Source of the DNA: Morella rubra
Taxonomy: Eukaryota > Streptophyta > Magnoliopsida > Fagales > Myricaceae
Direction of reading: 5' to 3'
Assembly (NCBI GenBank): GCA_003952965.2
Contig: CM025850.1
Span: forward strand, 2,059,594-2,123,593
DNA length: 64,000 nt
The position numbers were made by a program, and so were the translations under genes. Shown one piece after another: positions 46,913 through 58,424 of this stretch (position 1 is the first letter of the stretch; each line of letters opens with the position of its first letter). The notes under the pieces are model-generated. The model was given only the letters and a program-made list of their open reading frames with translations, was not told the DNA's origin and searched no databases.

Positions 46913-49900
46913 TGTGAACCCCGACCTTATTTCTATTATTGTAAAGAATTATGACTCCTAAGTGTGTATTGCTCTAATTATTATTATTACTCTAATTTTT
47001 GAGAGAGGCATGTATGGGGAGATTAATCTAAAGTTATGTCTAGGTGGAATTTTCCCTAGCGTTTTTATGAGTTTTAAGCTAGGATTTAAATGTTATATTA
47101 TTTGCAATTGTTAAAGTTTGAGTAATTGAGATTAATTAGGCTAATTATTTTAATTAATGGAATATGTCCCTAAGTTACAATATTTGGAAGAATTTAATTA
47201 GGGCTTTAACCTTGAAAATGTGTGAGACTTAGGGTTTAAAATGGGAAGGCATGATTGGGGTAATTTATATGGTAGCTGGAAATAAAAAAAATAAAAAAAA
47301 AGAAAGAAAAGTGAAAGAGGAGGGAAATCACGTGAAGGAGGGAAAGAAAGGGGGGCAGCCTTGTCTTCCCCCCCCCCCCCCCCCAAAAGCAAATTCACGT
47401 CTAACACCCCCCCCCCCTTCTTGCCGCATTTTCATTTTTCCTTGCCCAAAAACCGCACCTTTCACTTGCCCTAAAAAACCCAACCGAGAGAAGAAGGAGA
47501 AGAAGAAGAAGAAGAAGAAAAGGAGAGGAAGAAGAAGAAGGAGAAAGAGGAGAAAAACAAAGGTAAATCCGGCCCTTTCTGCTGGCCGAAAATAACACTA
47601 CCCCATCTCTCCCATTTTCTTCTTGTTTTCTTTTGTTGGTTGGTTGTTGTTTTGATGGTAGTTTGTCTAGGTTGTTTTCTCCTTGTGTTCATGGGTGTTT
47701 AGTGTAGAGATAGATCTTGCAAGTATTTAAGGGTAGTATAGATTTTACATGAAAACATGGGGAAATATGGCTAGATCTGAAATAAGGGTTCAAGAGAAAT
47801 CGTTTATGTGCTCTAAGTGTTTGATAAAAGGCCTAAGAGAGGTTGAAATCTATTTTGAGCATGTATGGCCGAATTTATTGGTTTGATGTATTAGGTTTAT
47901 GCATGTTAGTCTTGTTGAGAACCACCAAGCCCTAAGTGTTAGATATATGTTCAGATCTGAAAAATATGCAAGAGGATCAATAATGCACCCTAGGTGTTTG
48001 ATAAAAAGCCCAAAAGATATGGGTAAATGCAATAGTTTTAGCTTGATGAAGATGGAATCATGATTTTTGTTGTAAACTTTGAATTGGAGTTGTAAAAGTG
48101 GGAAGAATGTGAGAGAATGGTTGCTGTTATGAGATGTTAAATTAGCCTTGGATGTTGGTTGTGACATGAAGAGATTAGGGTTTTGGTTGTTGGAGGTTTG
48201 GAAGGTTGAGAAGATCATTGTTGTTGCTGAAATTTAATCTCTGCAGATTTCAAGGCTCGAATTTGGAGTGTGTTCTGATGCACTTGTGCTTATCCCTTGA
48301 TCTTAAGAGGATCCTAGATCGTAGGCCTAGGAAATAGGAAGATTTTAAGCCATACCTTGGATGATTCCGATAACTATCGAGTGAGATATGCGTTGTTCAA
48401 GGCCCGGACGTCAAGCTGCCAGCAGCCTTGCACGTCCGGAATGTTAGCTCATTTCGAATACCTTTTGAGGGATCATTTTAAGTCCAAATTTTATGAGGTT
48501 GGTCTTGAATTTTAAGTTTAAGGAAGAGGAACATTTTAAGATAAATTTCGTGTGATTTAGAGGTAAAATGAATGAGTTGTAGTATTTTGAAAATGGAGGG
48601 CCGAGCTGGAATCAGCAACAGCGTTGTTGTAGGATTTTCGCCTAATAAGAAGTGTTTGTGAAAATGTATAGTAAATCCTGCTGTTGTGAATTTTACCCCC
48701 AATCTTGACCTATGAAAGCTGAATATTTCAGAATAAATTTCATGTAATTTGGAGCCATGATTTTGAAGTTATGAATTTTTAAGTTGGAGACGTCGGGGCT
48801 GCCCGCTTGGACGTCCTCAGCAGCTTGTATTTTCGGGTGAAGGTTTTGAGTAGCAAATGAGCTTCAAATTACTTAGAATTTTGATATGTTATGAAAATTT
48901 GTGTAAGGATCAGTTTAGAATCCAATTCTTATGGCTTCGGCATCCTTAGAAGAACATTTGCATTATAGGGTCACCATTGATAAGTCAAACAATATGGGTG
49001 GTGATTTTGTATGATGAGTTGTGAATAATTGAGTGACTACTCTATACATTTAGTAAGCCTATGAATAACTTTAGTATGAATCAATTGTAGGCAAGGTGCT
49101 GCCATTCGCTCAAGTGGACGGAGGTAAGTGGAATTTGTAAGTAGAAACTTACGTTTTTCCGAAAACTGGAATGATACACAGCATGAAAAGTATTTATGAA
49201 TAAGCATATCAAGCATGGCATGACACGAGCATTTGCATGATTTTCTTGAATGAAAAAGAAAGTTTTGTGCAAATGAAAGCATGAGGAGTATTATGATTTC
49301 TCATTATCAAGCATGGCATTATCAAGCATGACATGACATGAGCATTTGCATAAGTTTCTTTGTGCAAATGAAAAATGATAAGTATGTTATCACAAGTCAA
49401 GTTAAAGGGCTAAATAAGATGGTCGGTACCGTACCAATAAGATAGGACATCCACTCCGAAGGACGAATGCGAGAAGGATGGATGATTCCTAAGGGCACCC
49501 ACTCCGAAGGACGAATGAGAGAAGGTGTGGTTCTCAAGGGTTGAGTTAGCCATCAGGCCTGGGGCCACAACAAGGGCTAGCTCAACCAAATGATGTGTTC
49601 CCAAGGGAAAAGGGAATAGTTCCGAAAGGAACGCACAACCCTGACTTCAGGGGTAAATGGAGCGTGATAAGTAGCCAAATCAAGAAAGAAAGGTTTTCAA
49701 GAAAGAAATATTTTCAAGCAAGAAATGTTTTTCAAGATCAAGTACATTGTCTCATGCATATGCAAGCATCAATGTACATTCATGATTTATGCAAGACATG
49801 CATTATTTATTGCATATAAACCCTTACTGAGTCTTTCGACTCACAGTTTTAAATTGTACCATTCCAGACAACATTTCAGGTGGGGAAATCTAGAAGAGGG

Positions 49901-50310
49901 ACCGACGAGAATGTCCTCTTCCCTTTTTGTTGTTTCATTAAAGGATTAGATATAATTTTTGGAAGAGCCGACATGAGCCTCCGTTGTGTGGTGGTCATGG
50001 GTTATTCGGCCTAGTAAAGTTTAAGGTTTTTAACCGATTGGTATTTTGAGACTGATGTGTTTAATTACTTCAAGTTATTGATCGAGATGCAAGTGTTAGA
50101 AATAGGTTCTAATGTTTCGTATGCGCGTTAATCGCTAGCGATATAAGTTTTTAAAAAAAAAAATTTAGGTATTATGATATTTTCGCTGCAAGAATTCTCT
50201 GAATGAGAATATTTCCGCTGCAAGAATTTAGTAATTTCGCTGGAGTATTCCTTGTTGGGAATGCTCGCGGCTGTTCATTAGCTGCTGAGCTATGCGTTCG
50301 GGGCGTGACA
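46913..50310 (+). mobile_element. Long LTR B2, full length (~3.4 kb)
   Basis: It runs from TGTGAACCCCGACC to GGGGCGTGACA, good LTR termini. The leader has GAAGAA repeats (47490-47560) and C homopolymers (17 Cs at 47368-47384). A GGTCGGTACCG segment with direct repeats lies at 49421-49660, and the CTTACTGAGTC-TTTCGACTCAC motif at 49825. After that motif no equivalent of the small acidic ORF is open. Flanks ATTAT and AATAT differ at one base, so the target duplication is not convincing. No gag-pol is present. Confidence 0.7.
49421..49660 (+). repeat. LTR B2 structured segment with direct repeats
   Basis: CCACTCCGAAGGACGAATG occurs at about 49451 and 49500, 50 bp apart, each followed by GAGAAGG. 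The segment starts GGTCGGTACCG and ends CGCACAACCCTGACTTC, matching the frame of the E-family paired segment, with a possible GTCGG/CTGAC closing pair. Confidence 0.55.
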
Positions 50311-50663
50311 AATATATTACCTTCAGGACAGTTTTATATTACCGTGTACATGTATGGTCCATGAAAAAATACATTTTCATCACATTGGACTAACTGTTTG
50401 CATACCCCATGCGAATGTATGGAGTGTACTAGGCATGATGATTTTGAATTTCGTCAATATGCAAAAACCGTTCGGACGGTATTGTTACCGTCCAGATAGT
50501 TTCGAGTGACAAAAGCAAAATTGTCACCTAAAAGCTTTAATGATAGGCTTTAGGTGACAAACCCGGATGACAACTCGATTTTGTCACCCAAAACTTTTGG
50601 TGACAAAAATAGCACTTTGAATGACAAAATTTTTTGACACCCAAAGTGATTTTTGTTGTAGTG
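50311..50663 (+). repeat. CACTA right end (subterminal and terminal repeat)
   Basis: It contains CCGTTCGGACGG and CCGTCCAGAT motifs (50467-50495), four GGTGACAAA-type units, and the terminus TTGTTGTAGTG. It is closely similar to the separate fragment at 55445-55730. Confidence 0.85.
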
Positions 50664-51064
50664 TGGGCTTTGTAGCTGGACAGCAATCAAGCATATTCTC
50701 AAATACTTGAGAAGTACTAAACACTATTTTCTGGTGTTCAGAATTGAGAATTTGTAGACTGTCTAAAGATGCACAAGTTCAGTCTTATTGATAATTGATC
50801 AATTTTGAACTTGTGTGTATACATTGGGTGAAGGTGCATGGGGTTGCAAAAGTTATAAGCAAAATACCACTGCTGATTCCAGCACTGAAGACAAAGTACA
50901 TAAAAAGAAGATACATGATATGGTGAATCAGAGTGATATTGAGATGACTAGTGTAAACTAGTACATTGCGAGTCTGTTTTCACTAAATCACTGACTCAAA
51001 AATGTTTGAGACACATTTAGAGTCAGTATGAGTAAGAGGTACCTATATAAATGGTTTTGAACGT
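50664..51064 (+). pseudogene. Ty1/copia RNase H and polyprotein end (3' half of split element)
   Basis: It continues the element cut at 18272. WTAIKHILKYLRSTKHYFLV is readable at about 50677-50735, then after frame changes SKQNTTADSSTED (50868-50900; family form S-K-Q-x-T-T-A-x-S-T-x-E-A-E-Y) and FTKSLTQK (50978-51000; family form P-x-T-K-x-L). Stops are frequent. The polypurine tract and 3' LTR follow in the right order. Confidence 0.75.
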
Positions 51065-51074
51065 AAGTGGGAGA
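51065..51074 (+). promoter_or_regulatory. Polypurine tract of copia element
   Basis: AAGTGGGAGA lies directly before the LTR start TGTTAGAAATATG at 51075. Confidence 0.8.
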
Positions 51075-51254
51075 TGTTAGAAATATGCTCTCAAAACCAG
51101 TTATTAGAATAATTATGAATAATTATTTTTTTATTGTCACATGTATTTAATACTTGTTGGGTATAATGTTGTAACATAAGATGTTACACAGTTATATTGT
51201 TAAAGTGAAATTGTAGAAAAGTCATACCAATGATTAATGAATCAAAAGGCGGGC

Positions 51255-54200
51255 TATAATACCCCGATCCTCTAAATATTCTTGCTAATCTAATTTTACT
51301 AATTAATTATGATTAATAATTTTTATATTGTTAAAAATTATATATGTCCAAAAATTATGATAAAAGTATCCTCATTCTTGTCTTTTCAAGCTCTTTCATG
51401 TCATTACCTATTTTTCTCATGTCACTGCCCTAATAATTTTCATAAAATATTTTTATAAGCTAGAAAAGACAATTTTGCCCTTAAAGCTTGTTTTTGCCCT
51501 ATTTTCTTCTAGAAACCATATTTTTATCCAATCTTTTTGCTTGACATGTTTTGTTTCATTATTTTCTTGATCAATGGGGTCTAATTGAGTGTTGCTGTGC
51601 CTTGTTTGAATTTTTCCTTAGAAATTTTATTTTTAATTAGGGTTTTGAGCTTGGATTATATTGTTTTGTGCATTTGGGCCTAAAGACCACAACTTTTTGG
51701 GCCTAGCTTCAGCCCATTCGACCTGCCTTGGCCCATTAGTAAGTCAGCACCTCCTTTGACCAAGAAAAACTGGTCAAACACATGGTTTTACTAATGTAAT
51801 TATTGCATATCATTAAATGTTCAAAAAACCACTTTACACTTGTCTCCTCCTAGGTTGCTGCCACCCAAGACCTCCAAGCTGATCTAATGCTTGCATAGAT
51901 GTCCTAGGCTAGTGCTAGGCAAGATCATTGTGTCCCTCTTAACCCTAGATAACATAGATCATAACCCTAAGTTTAACCCTAGTTAGCAACTAGTATAAAT
52001 AGCATGCATGTGTGAGAGTTTTCCTCACTGATCTGGTCGGCATTCTTAGAGAGAGTGAGAGAGTGATAGAGAGCTAGGAGGAAGTTAGAGATTGAGAGGA
52101 GAAAGAGAAGTTCTAGCCGATTGAAGCCTAGAGGTAATTTTGAAGAAATTTTGTGAAATTCATGAAGTTCTTTCGAAATTGCCATGCTTTGATCTTGTTA
52201 TGATGTTGTTTGATGTTGTGATGGTGTTTTATGTAGGATTTTTTATTAGTAAAGCTTGATAAGATTAATCAAAGTAAGAGGTTAGTTTGCATGTTTTTGG
52301 TAGTTTTAGAATTTTAATGATTTAGGCTATCAGCATGCAATTTGTTGATCTAGAACTTTTTATTAGGTTGATTATATGCTATAGGAATGATCAATTTGAT
52401 TTGATGTAGAAAGATTTTCGAGAATTTATGAAATTATGGAGATTAGGTCATTTTACCCCCTTTGATGAAATTATGTTAATTTTTATGAATTTATTTTGCA
52501 TGTCTTAGTTTTTGGACTCCTAAGAGGTATTAGAAGCATGTAGGATTGATTTGGTGCAAAGATTTACGTGAAATTAGAAGTTACACTTAATTAGGTCAAA
52601 ACTAGCTTGTTTTAGTTTATTTCTTGATGACAGTGTGTTTAGGCATGTTTATTATATAGCATGCCACCTTTTTTTGATCTGATACTTTGGTCATGAACCT
52701 AGAAATCCCCGCCCCCCGCGTTTAAATTTCATGATTTTTGGAGCTAAAATGAAATTGTTATCAATTTTTGAAGTTGCATGAAAAATCTGTATTTTTGTTT
52801 AAAATGGACCTGTTTGTATAATTTCGAACTGGGCTGGTTTGTATGACTTGTATGTTGTTTTTTTGGGCTTATTGGCTGGTGTTTTGGCCAAGCTTTGGGC
52901 TTGGATGGGGAGGTCCAAAGTTTGACACATAAAGACCCTTTAAGCCCTATTTTTAAGGCCCACATATTGGACCTTTTCTTTATCTTTTTTGGACAGGCCT
53001 AGTGGCCCATTTAGTCACTGGCCACTTAAGAAAATGGGCTTGTCATCAAGCCCAGGGTGCAAGTCCACATTGGACTTGAATTATTGACCTTGGACCTTTG
53101 ACCTAGGTTTGACTAATGAAGATTAGTTCACTTAATTTCTTGATTATAAAGATAATTTAAGATTCATTTACATGGTATTTATTAAGGAATAAATACATGT
53201 TTAGGGATTATTTTGTAAGAGGATATGGAAATATGGAAAGGATATATTCTCGGCGAATATATCGAGTTATAGATTTTTGGATGAATGAATGTCATATTGC
53301 ATTTACATCAAAATATTAACAGAATGGCCTCCTTTTATTGTAATGTTTATATAGGGGTAACGGTACCGTTCACCGGAGAGTGCAACCATCTCTACAAGGT
53401 AGGATGGCCGAGGAGTAGAAGGTAGTTGAGCCTTTACTCGTGTCCTAGGACAGCAGAATGTCTAGGACTGTCCTAAAGTGCAAGGGAGATTGGACGCACA
53501 ACCCTGGCTACTGGGGTGATACAGATGGATTTGTAAGGAAAGGTTGTAATTATAGGGAAAGAAAAGATAAGTGCATTGCACACTGTATGTTGTATTATTG
53601 CCTATATAAATTGTAACTATATACTACATGACTGAGTGCTACATACTACATACTGCATCTGCTTACTATTGGCTTAATGCATGTTATCTCTGGTATGAAC
53701 TGATTGTCGAACATGTGTTGTTATTGTCACATGCCCTCATTCCCCCTTACTGAGTCCTTAAAACTCACCCCTTTGTATATTTAATTTTTATAAGTCAGAT
53801 GTTTGTCTTCGATTCCTTTGTAACCCATGATATGATCACCCACACCCTCGTCATCCATGTCCACGCCCTAGTGATCAATGGCCTGTAAGTAATTGTGGAC
53901 TATGTGCCCTACCTAATTCCGAAGGATCTACCGCTGAAGTTTTCCTAGGAGAACAATCCCGCAGGAGAGCATCATAGCCACGTAGACTAGATTGACCTTA
54001 ACGGCTCGTCTGATGACAAAGGCGAAGACTCCTCTTAGACGTTATGGTTACCTTATGTTTCCTTTCATTTATTTGTCTTAGTGTGCTTTGTAAATATTTA
54101 GAACAATAAGGTTAGAGATATAATATGGTAGGCTCACCTATGTTTGCCTAGCTCTGTAATCCCTAACCCTAGCCGTGTGACTTCCTTGGTTATTTTATTT

Positions 54201-54520
54201 TATTTGTTTGTTTTCTTTTAACTATCATGTATTAGTATCAATTTGCTATAATAATAGTAATGACTCGTTAGTGTGATAATTTCTCTTAAAATTATTCTTC
54301 TAACTTGAGTTCCATTTTCTCCTATTTATTTTTGGTATATTTATTTATTAAGTCTTCCGCTCGTTTGCTATATAGTTTATAATTGTCTATAAACATCCCA
54401 AGGACTTTTACCTCAGTCTTGAGACCCATAGGTTAAGTATCGTGCCGTAACCTCGCCATATATGCACCTCTGCTAGTACAAAGAGAGCTTAGAGGCTAAT
54501 ACACACACGGGACGTGACAC
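51255..54520 (+). mobile_element. Solo LTR E3, 3,266 bp with perfect TSD
   Basis: It begins TATAATACCCCGATCC and ends GGGACGTGACA. It is flanked by CGGGC at 51250-51254 and 54521-54525, a 5-bp duplication typical of LTR retroelement integration. The first dinucleotide is TA where TG is expected. Contents: TATA box 51994, structured segment from 53357, the CTTACTGAGTCCTTAAAACTCACC motif (53747), decayed short ORF 53799-54038. No internal region remains, so it arose by LTR-LTR recombination or is a non-coding derivative. Confidence 0.88.
53799..54038 (+). pseudogene. LTR small acidic ORF, E3 copy, decayed
   Basis: It is collinear with 1906-2133. MFVFDSFVTHDMITHTLVIH, a V-H-A-L-V segment, then TAA; VIVDYVPYLIPKDLP is still readable, and the end has SSDDKGEDSS. 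Three in-frame stops but no length-shifting change across 240 bp. Confidence 0.5.
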
Positions 54521-55444
54521 GGGCAGTATGACTTTTTGATTCCTTGTTCAGTTTACAGTTATTCTAGACCAAGGTACATGCTTATGTACAAATAGGTTTA
54601 CACTCATTGTCCCTTTATTTAATAGGATGATGGACTCCGTCATTGAGGTGGTGACCTTAAGCAAACAGGGGGTGCACTATAAGAGTACATGCATTGAACG
54701 GGATCAAATACGGGTACCTTGTAGAAGTGATCACTGATTTTAAAAAGATATTCAGCACAATTAGTTTATTGTATCTTTAGGCCTAAGAGGTTTATGCAGG
54801 TTTGTTTGTTGTGTATATGTGCTTTGACCGAGTCCTTGGTGATGATCTTTCTAAGTCAAATATTCTAGACAACATTGAGTCATGTACATGATACATGGGC
54901 TTGTGTAAATATTCAACAAGGAATCCACCAGTCTCTTTGTGAGACAGTATATTCAGTATGTCTATATAGAGTTGGACTAGAAAAAAAATCACTAGCCAGT
55001 GAACTTTTGTGAAAATGTTTTTCAAAATTAGTATATATTTATATGTGAAATTGTTTTATAAACAATTTGAGAGTCCAACAAGTTACAGGTTGTGAATTAA
55101 GAATTATATGAACTAGGGACTTAATCGGTGATATTATTCTGGTCCTATTAGCTCATGTGAATATAGTAGGTGGAAAGATAAATAAACAAATAATTGTTAG
55201 CATAAGGGATTTCACGAAAATAGTCTCACTATCTCGGGGGTCAATTGTGATATGTTAATGGACATGATCAAAATTCATAGAAGCTCATAAATTCGGAATA
55301 TGAAATATAAAGGAGTTAAATGAAAAGGAGTTTTTCATGATGATCCTACGGCTGAGATTTGAGATTCCTAAAGATCCCACACATAAGCATAGGAGAAGCT
55401 CTGAGTAAGCCATTATAAATAACTCAAAATTTCAGAGAAGAGAA

Positions 55445-55730
55445 GAGAAGTCATTTTGTCACATTGGACCAACTATTCGCACACCCCATCCGAATGTATA
55501 GAGTGTACTGGGCATGACGATTTTGAATTTCGTCAATATGGCATAAAACAGTGGGACCACATTGTAACCCGTCGGACGCAAGTCAAAAACGAAAATCAAC
55601 TCTTTTTGCTGACATGCTTTAGGTGACAAACCGGGTGACAACTCGGTTTTGTCACCAAAACCTTTGGTGACAAAAATGGCTCTTTGGGTGACAAAATTTT
55701 TTGACACCCAAGACCATTTTTCTTGTAGTG
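55445..55730 (+). mobile_element. CACTA right-end fragment
   Basis: About 286 bp match 50375-50663: CACATTGGAC-AACT, GAATTTCGTCAATATG, CGTCGGACG, GGTGACAAA units, and the terminus TTTTTCTTGTAGTG at 55730. It has no left end. It abuts the broken PHT1 coding sequence on its right, so an insertion into that gene followed by loss of the rest is likely. Confidence 0.85.
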
Positions 55731-56043
55731 ATGGTTAAAACATATACCCTTTTGCAGCCCATCTTGTCACCTAGCCAGCTGACGAAGAGCTGCCCGGCAA
55801 AGGTGCTACAAAACGCGACACCATTCACAGTGTCTGCTACGTGTGGATGCAATGTTCCGGGTGTTTCGGAGCCTTCAATTGTGTAGTAAATGCGGCCGAG
55901 TAACTGGGAAATGCAGAAGAGATTATATGCATCCGTGAAAAATCCCATTCCGGCAATCACAATTGCCGTGAAATGATATTATGATACCATTGAGTCTTTG
56001 CAGTATCTAGCGCATCAAGCACTACCACTTTTTCTCTAGCCAT
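55731..56043 (-). pseudogene. PHT1-family phosphate transporter, N-terminal fragment
   Basis: High-affinity H+/phosphate symporters of the major facilitator superfamily move phosphate across the plasma membrane. On the minus strand the start is MAREKVVVLDALDTAKTQWY at 56043, the PHT1 N-terminus. An 8-bp insertion after W-Y-H shifts the frame. [17 protein letters not shown] (first membrane helix) follows, then [40 protein letters not shown] and [13 protein letters not shown], the last being the D-x-x-G-R-[KR] loop of the superfamily with Gly-Arg changed to Gly-Cys. Three residues usual between CIS and LLG are absent. It ends at the CACTA end at 55730, about 95 residues into a protein normally of about 530. 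Non-functional. Confidence 0.92.
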
Positions 56044-56554
56044 GGGCAAATTTTTTTACAAAATTCTATCTTCTTTTCCTCGCTAGCACTCCTTGAAAAT
56101 TTTCCTGCCAAATACGGAAAGTGGCTTAATATCATTCAAACTGAAGGAATAAAATAACACTATCAATCAACAGCCAAGAAAATCTCCTTTGCTCTACGCA
56201 ATCTCCTATCATGCATGATATCTATGATCTCCACCAGAGTCTAGAAAGAATTTGATCAAAGGATCTCGAGTTCTTATAGCTCTCCACTTGTTCAGTACTC
56301 CCATGTTAGCTTGAAATTTGCTTTCTTGAAAAATGCGAGTTTTAATGGAGGTCCACAGTAAATATTTGGCCGGAAAAAATCGGAGGCCGCATGAGTACAA
56401 GTAAGATGCTGATTTTTCAAACAACGTTTCAAAAAATCTCTCTTCTTTTATTTCCTAACTTTCAATCCCCTTCTACGGTGAAAGGGATATGATCCCTTCT
56501 TCCCAGCCTACATGGAGGTTCGATGGGGGTACTGATCCTCTGTAAATGTCTATA
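56044..56554 (-). other. Former 5' flank of PHT1 relic
   Basis: This is sequence upstream of the PHT1 start on the minus strand. No repeats matching the rest of the window and no other gene are seen. It may hold the old promoter and leader. I could not place a TATA box or a GNATATNC phosphate-response site with confidence. Confidence 0.4.
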
Positions 56555-57578
56555 CACTACAAGAAATTCGGCCTCACCCGACGAGCGCTACCGTCACCAA
56601 AGATATACAAACTCGTCACTGGAGCCCTTTAGCCACGACTTTTGGTCGTCAAGCGTTGGTCGTAGTTGCCACATGCAGACAGCTCAACCGCGACAATCGC
56701 GCTCCTCCGTCAGCCAAGTTGATGCTGCGTCGACCTTGAATGGCATTGGGAGAATGATTGAGCAGTCGTCGGTGAAGAGTCCATCATTTTCGACCGATGG
56801 TCGCTGTTGCTCTATGGCCTACGACATTCAAATCGTCAAGGTTTGTTCACCTTTCGCCGACGATGTGAAGTGCGTCAATAGTACATCCTCCTTTACCGAC
56901 GATGCCAAGCTTTTGTCACTTCGACCCAACAACGACAGTGCTGTTGACCATGTATTGACGGCAGTTCGTTGTGGCTAGAGGCCATTCTCGACGGAGCAAG
57001 AGTTGAGGGGAGTGCTTTTTTCAAATCACTTGAGCTGCTATTATGCCCACAATAAAGTTCATCGTCTTTGGTGAATTTTGAGCCGTGGGCATTGCACCGA
57101 ATGAGGCGTTTTATTTTTTGTTTTAGAATCCTAGATATTTTGGGAATTATTCTGGCTATTTGAAATTTTTGTATTTTAATTGATTATTTGCAGAGTATAC
57201 TCATATCTGTGAACACATTGTTTATTCTATATCATATTTTAAGTTATTGCTTAAAATTTTACATTTTAAACGAATATCAAGTAGCCATCAAGAGCTTTGG
57301 AAAAAAAAAAACGTCCAAGCAAACAGAGATGTCAAAATGCACAGATATGTAGAGTGCAAAGCAACAAAGAGAACACAGTACTGACAACTAACAAGAAACA
57401 ATATACAATCGTGACCTGCAGCTCTGTACAAGGTGTACATTAACAAAGCATGCATATTTATATTGCTTTCTAGAGTATGTATAGATTTACAGAAACTCAA
57501 AATGTGAAGATGTAAGGAAAAACTTATGCAATGATAACATGTATATGTTCTAATCAAAAAGGAGAGCTTGAATGGGCA

Positions 57579-57850
57579 AGAACAGAGATGATCCCATATA
57601 TCAGTCCAACAAATTTGGCAACAGAAGAGGCAATAAATAGAAAGATGGAGAAAGTTCAGTTTGAAGGAGATGCTCTCTTGGTAATCTAGCTCATCAGCGA
57701 CAATGCCCAGTTTAGAGATCCACGTGTGGAGCCAATGATCATTGAGACAAGAGAATTACTTCAAAAGCACCGTGAATGGTACTTTGTAAAAGTGGGCTGC
57801 AGGAATCAAGTCCATTGTGTAATCCCTTTTAAAATTGTGCACTTGACCCT
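57579..57850 (+). pseudogene. RNase H-like (RVT_3) fragment
   Basis: An open stretch with one TAG (57687-57689) reads EEAINRKMEKVQFEGDALLV, then after the stop LISDNAQFRDPRVEP, MIIETRELLQKHREWYFVKV and GCRNQVH. This fits the RNase H-like domain found at the end of plant LINE reverse transcriptases and in small plant proteins: the F-E-G-D-A-x-x-V-I strand, the LL helix and an R-x-x-N-x-V-x-H end, here C-R-N-Q-V-H. It lies inside the 5.5-kb CACTA-like element and was probably captured or inserted. Flanks at 57000-57560 and 57850-58260 show no gene. Confidence 0.5.
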
Positions 57851-58261
57851 GTCCTATTAAGCATAGACTTCATCTGTTATCTGAGATGGAGAGTATAGTA
57901 AACAATTTTACAATAGGACTGGTAGAAAAAACTAAAGTAACACAAACAGACTAAGTACAAGCACACGCCATAATAATAACCACTGTTACATGAGATGAAT
58001 CTAATTCTGAGATAATCATGCTATCCTTTGTAGTCAATTTAGCAAGCATCACTTATTATCCACATCATTTACCACTTTTGATTCCTAAATTATTGTCCTT
58101 CACTGAAATGAAATATACAACTATTAAAACATAAATGTGCCCAACAATGCAGGCCTGAGACCTCCAAATGGAACAATTCCTATATTAGAACCAATCCTGC
58201 AGCTCATCTTACAATTAGTTTTGACAAACAAATGTGTGCTACTCAGTATACAGCAAACCAC

Positions 58262-58424
58262 AAATTAATGTTCAAATTATTGGACAAGGACATACCTTTC
58301 AAAAAGCTGTTCGCATGCCTCCTTCATCCACAGCTAATTGCCTCATCATCTCTTTCTGTTCAATGCCATTCAAATTATCTAGCAAGTATTTAATTGACAT
58401 TACAATGTGATTGTCATTCAACAC
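58262..58424 (-). other. Possible captured exon
   Basis: On the minus strand, MSIKYLLDNLNGIEQKEMMR and QLAVDEGGM are open up to GAAAG followed by GTATGT, a good donor site. An alternative frame gives KEACEQLFER up to the same donor. Product unknown. It may belong with the exon at 60803-60898 on the same strand as part of a gene fragment carried by the CACTA-like element. Confidence 0.3.

Larger units (their letters stand above)
37229..47360 (+). repeat. 5.1-kb direct tandem duplication
   Basis: Unit 1 (37229-42327) and unit 2 (42343 to about 47360) carry the same run: end of TNP2, Transposase_24 gene, LTR A, and the first 450 bp of LTR B. The offset is about 5,114 bp at the left edge. The join at 42328-42342 has about 15 bases, ATAATGTCCCGAT-like, belonging to neither. 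Unit 2 differs from unit 1 mostly by one- to four-base losses. Confidence 0.85.
18273..50663 (+). mobile_element. 32.4-kb CACTA (En/Spm) transposon with nested insertions
   Basis: The left end is CACTACAAAAAAC at 18273; the right end is the complement of CACTACAACAAAA, finishing at 50663. Both are flanked by TGG (18270-18272 and 50664-50666), the 3-bp duplication expected for CACTA insertion, and the flanks rejoin as one copia gene. Subterminal TCCGGAC-type motifs occur at both ends. Own genes: accessory ORF (22903-24083), TNP2-type (34441-37899), Transposase_24-type (37985-39618). Later arrivals: LTR C3, a MULE, LTRs A2, A3, B1, B2, and a 5.1-kb tandem duplication. All genes are broken. Confidence 0.85.
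51075..55444 (+). mobile_element. Copia 3' LTR, split by solo LTR E3, 3' end lost
   Basis: It starts TGTTAGAAATATGCTC. The first part is 51075-51254, the second 54526-55444 after the 3.3-kb E3 insertion. A TATA-like TATAAATAA sits at 55413. The LTR ends soon after, at GAGAAGAGAAG, where a CACTA right-end fragment begins, so its own terminus is missing. 54530-55440 contains no supported gene. Confidence 0.7.

Noticed and set aside
47198..47692. Frames of 65-114 residues around Lys/Glu-rich tract
   Set aside because: Translations of GAAGAA repeats and C homopolymers in LTR B2.
46908..50315. Target duplication for LTR B2
   Set aside because: ATTAT and AATAT differ at one of five bases, and B1 and B2 share the left flank by duplication, so the match is not informative.
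55652..55960. Functional phosphate transporter gene
   Set aside because: Only about 95 of some 530 residues are present, with a frameshift near the N-terminus and a transposon end inside the coding sequence.
56523..56978. 151-codon open frame on plus
   Set aside because: It starts outside and crosses the CACTA-like terminus at 56555, then runs through CG-rich subterminal repeats. No homology is recognised.
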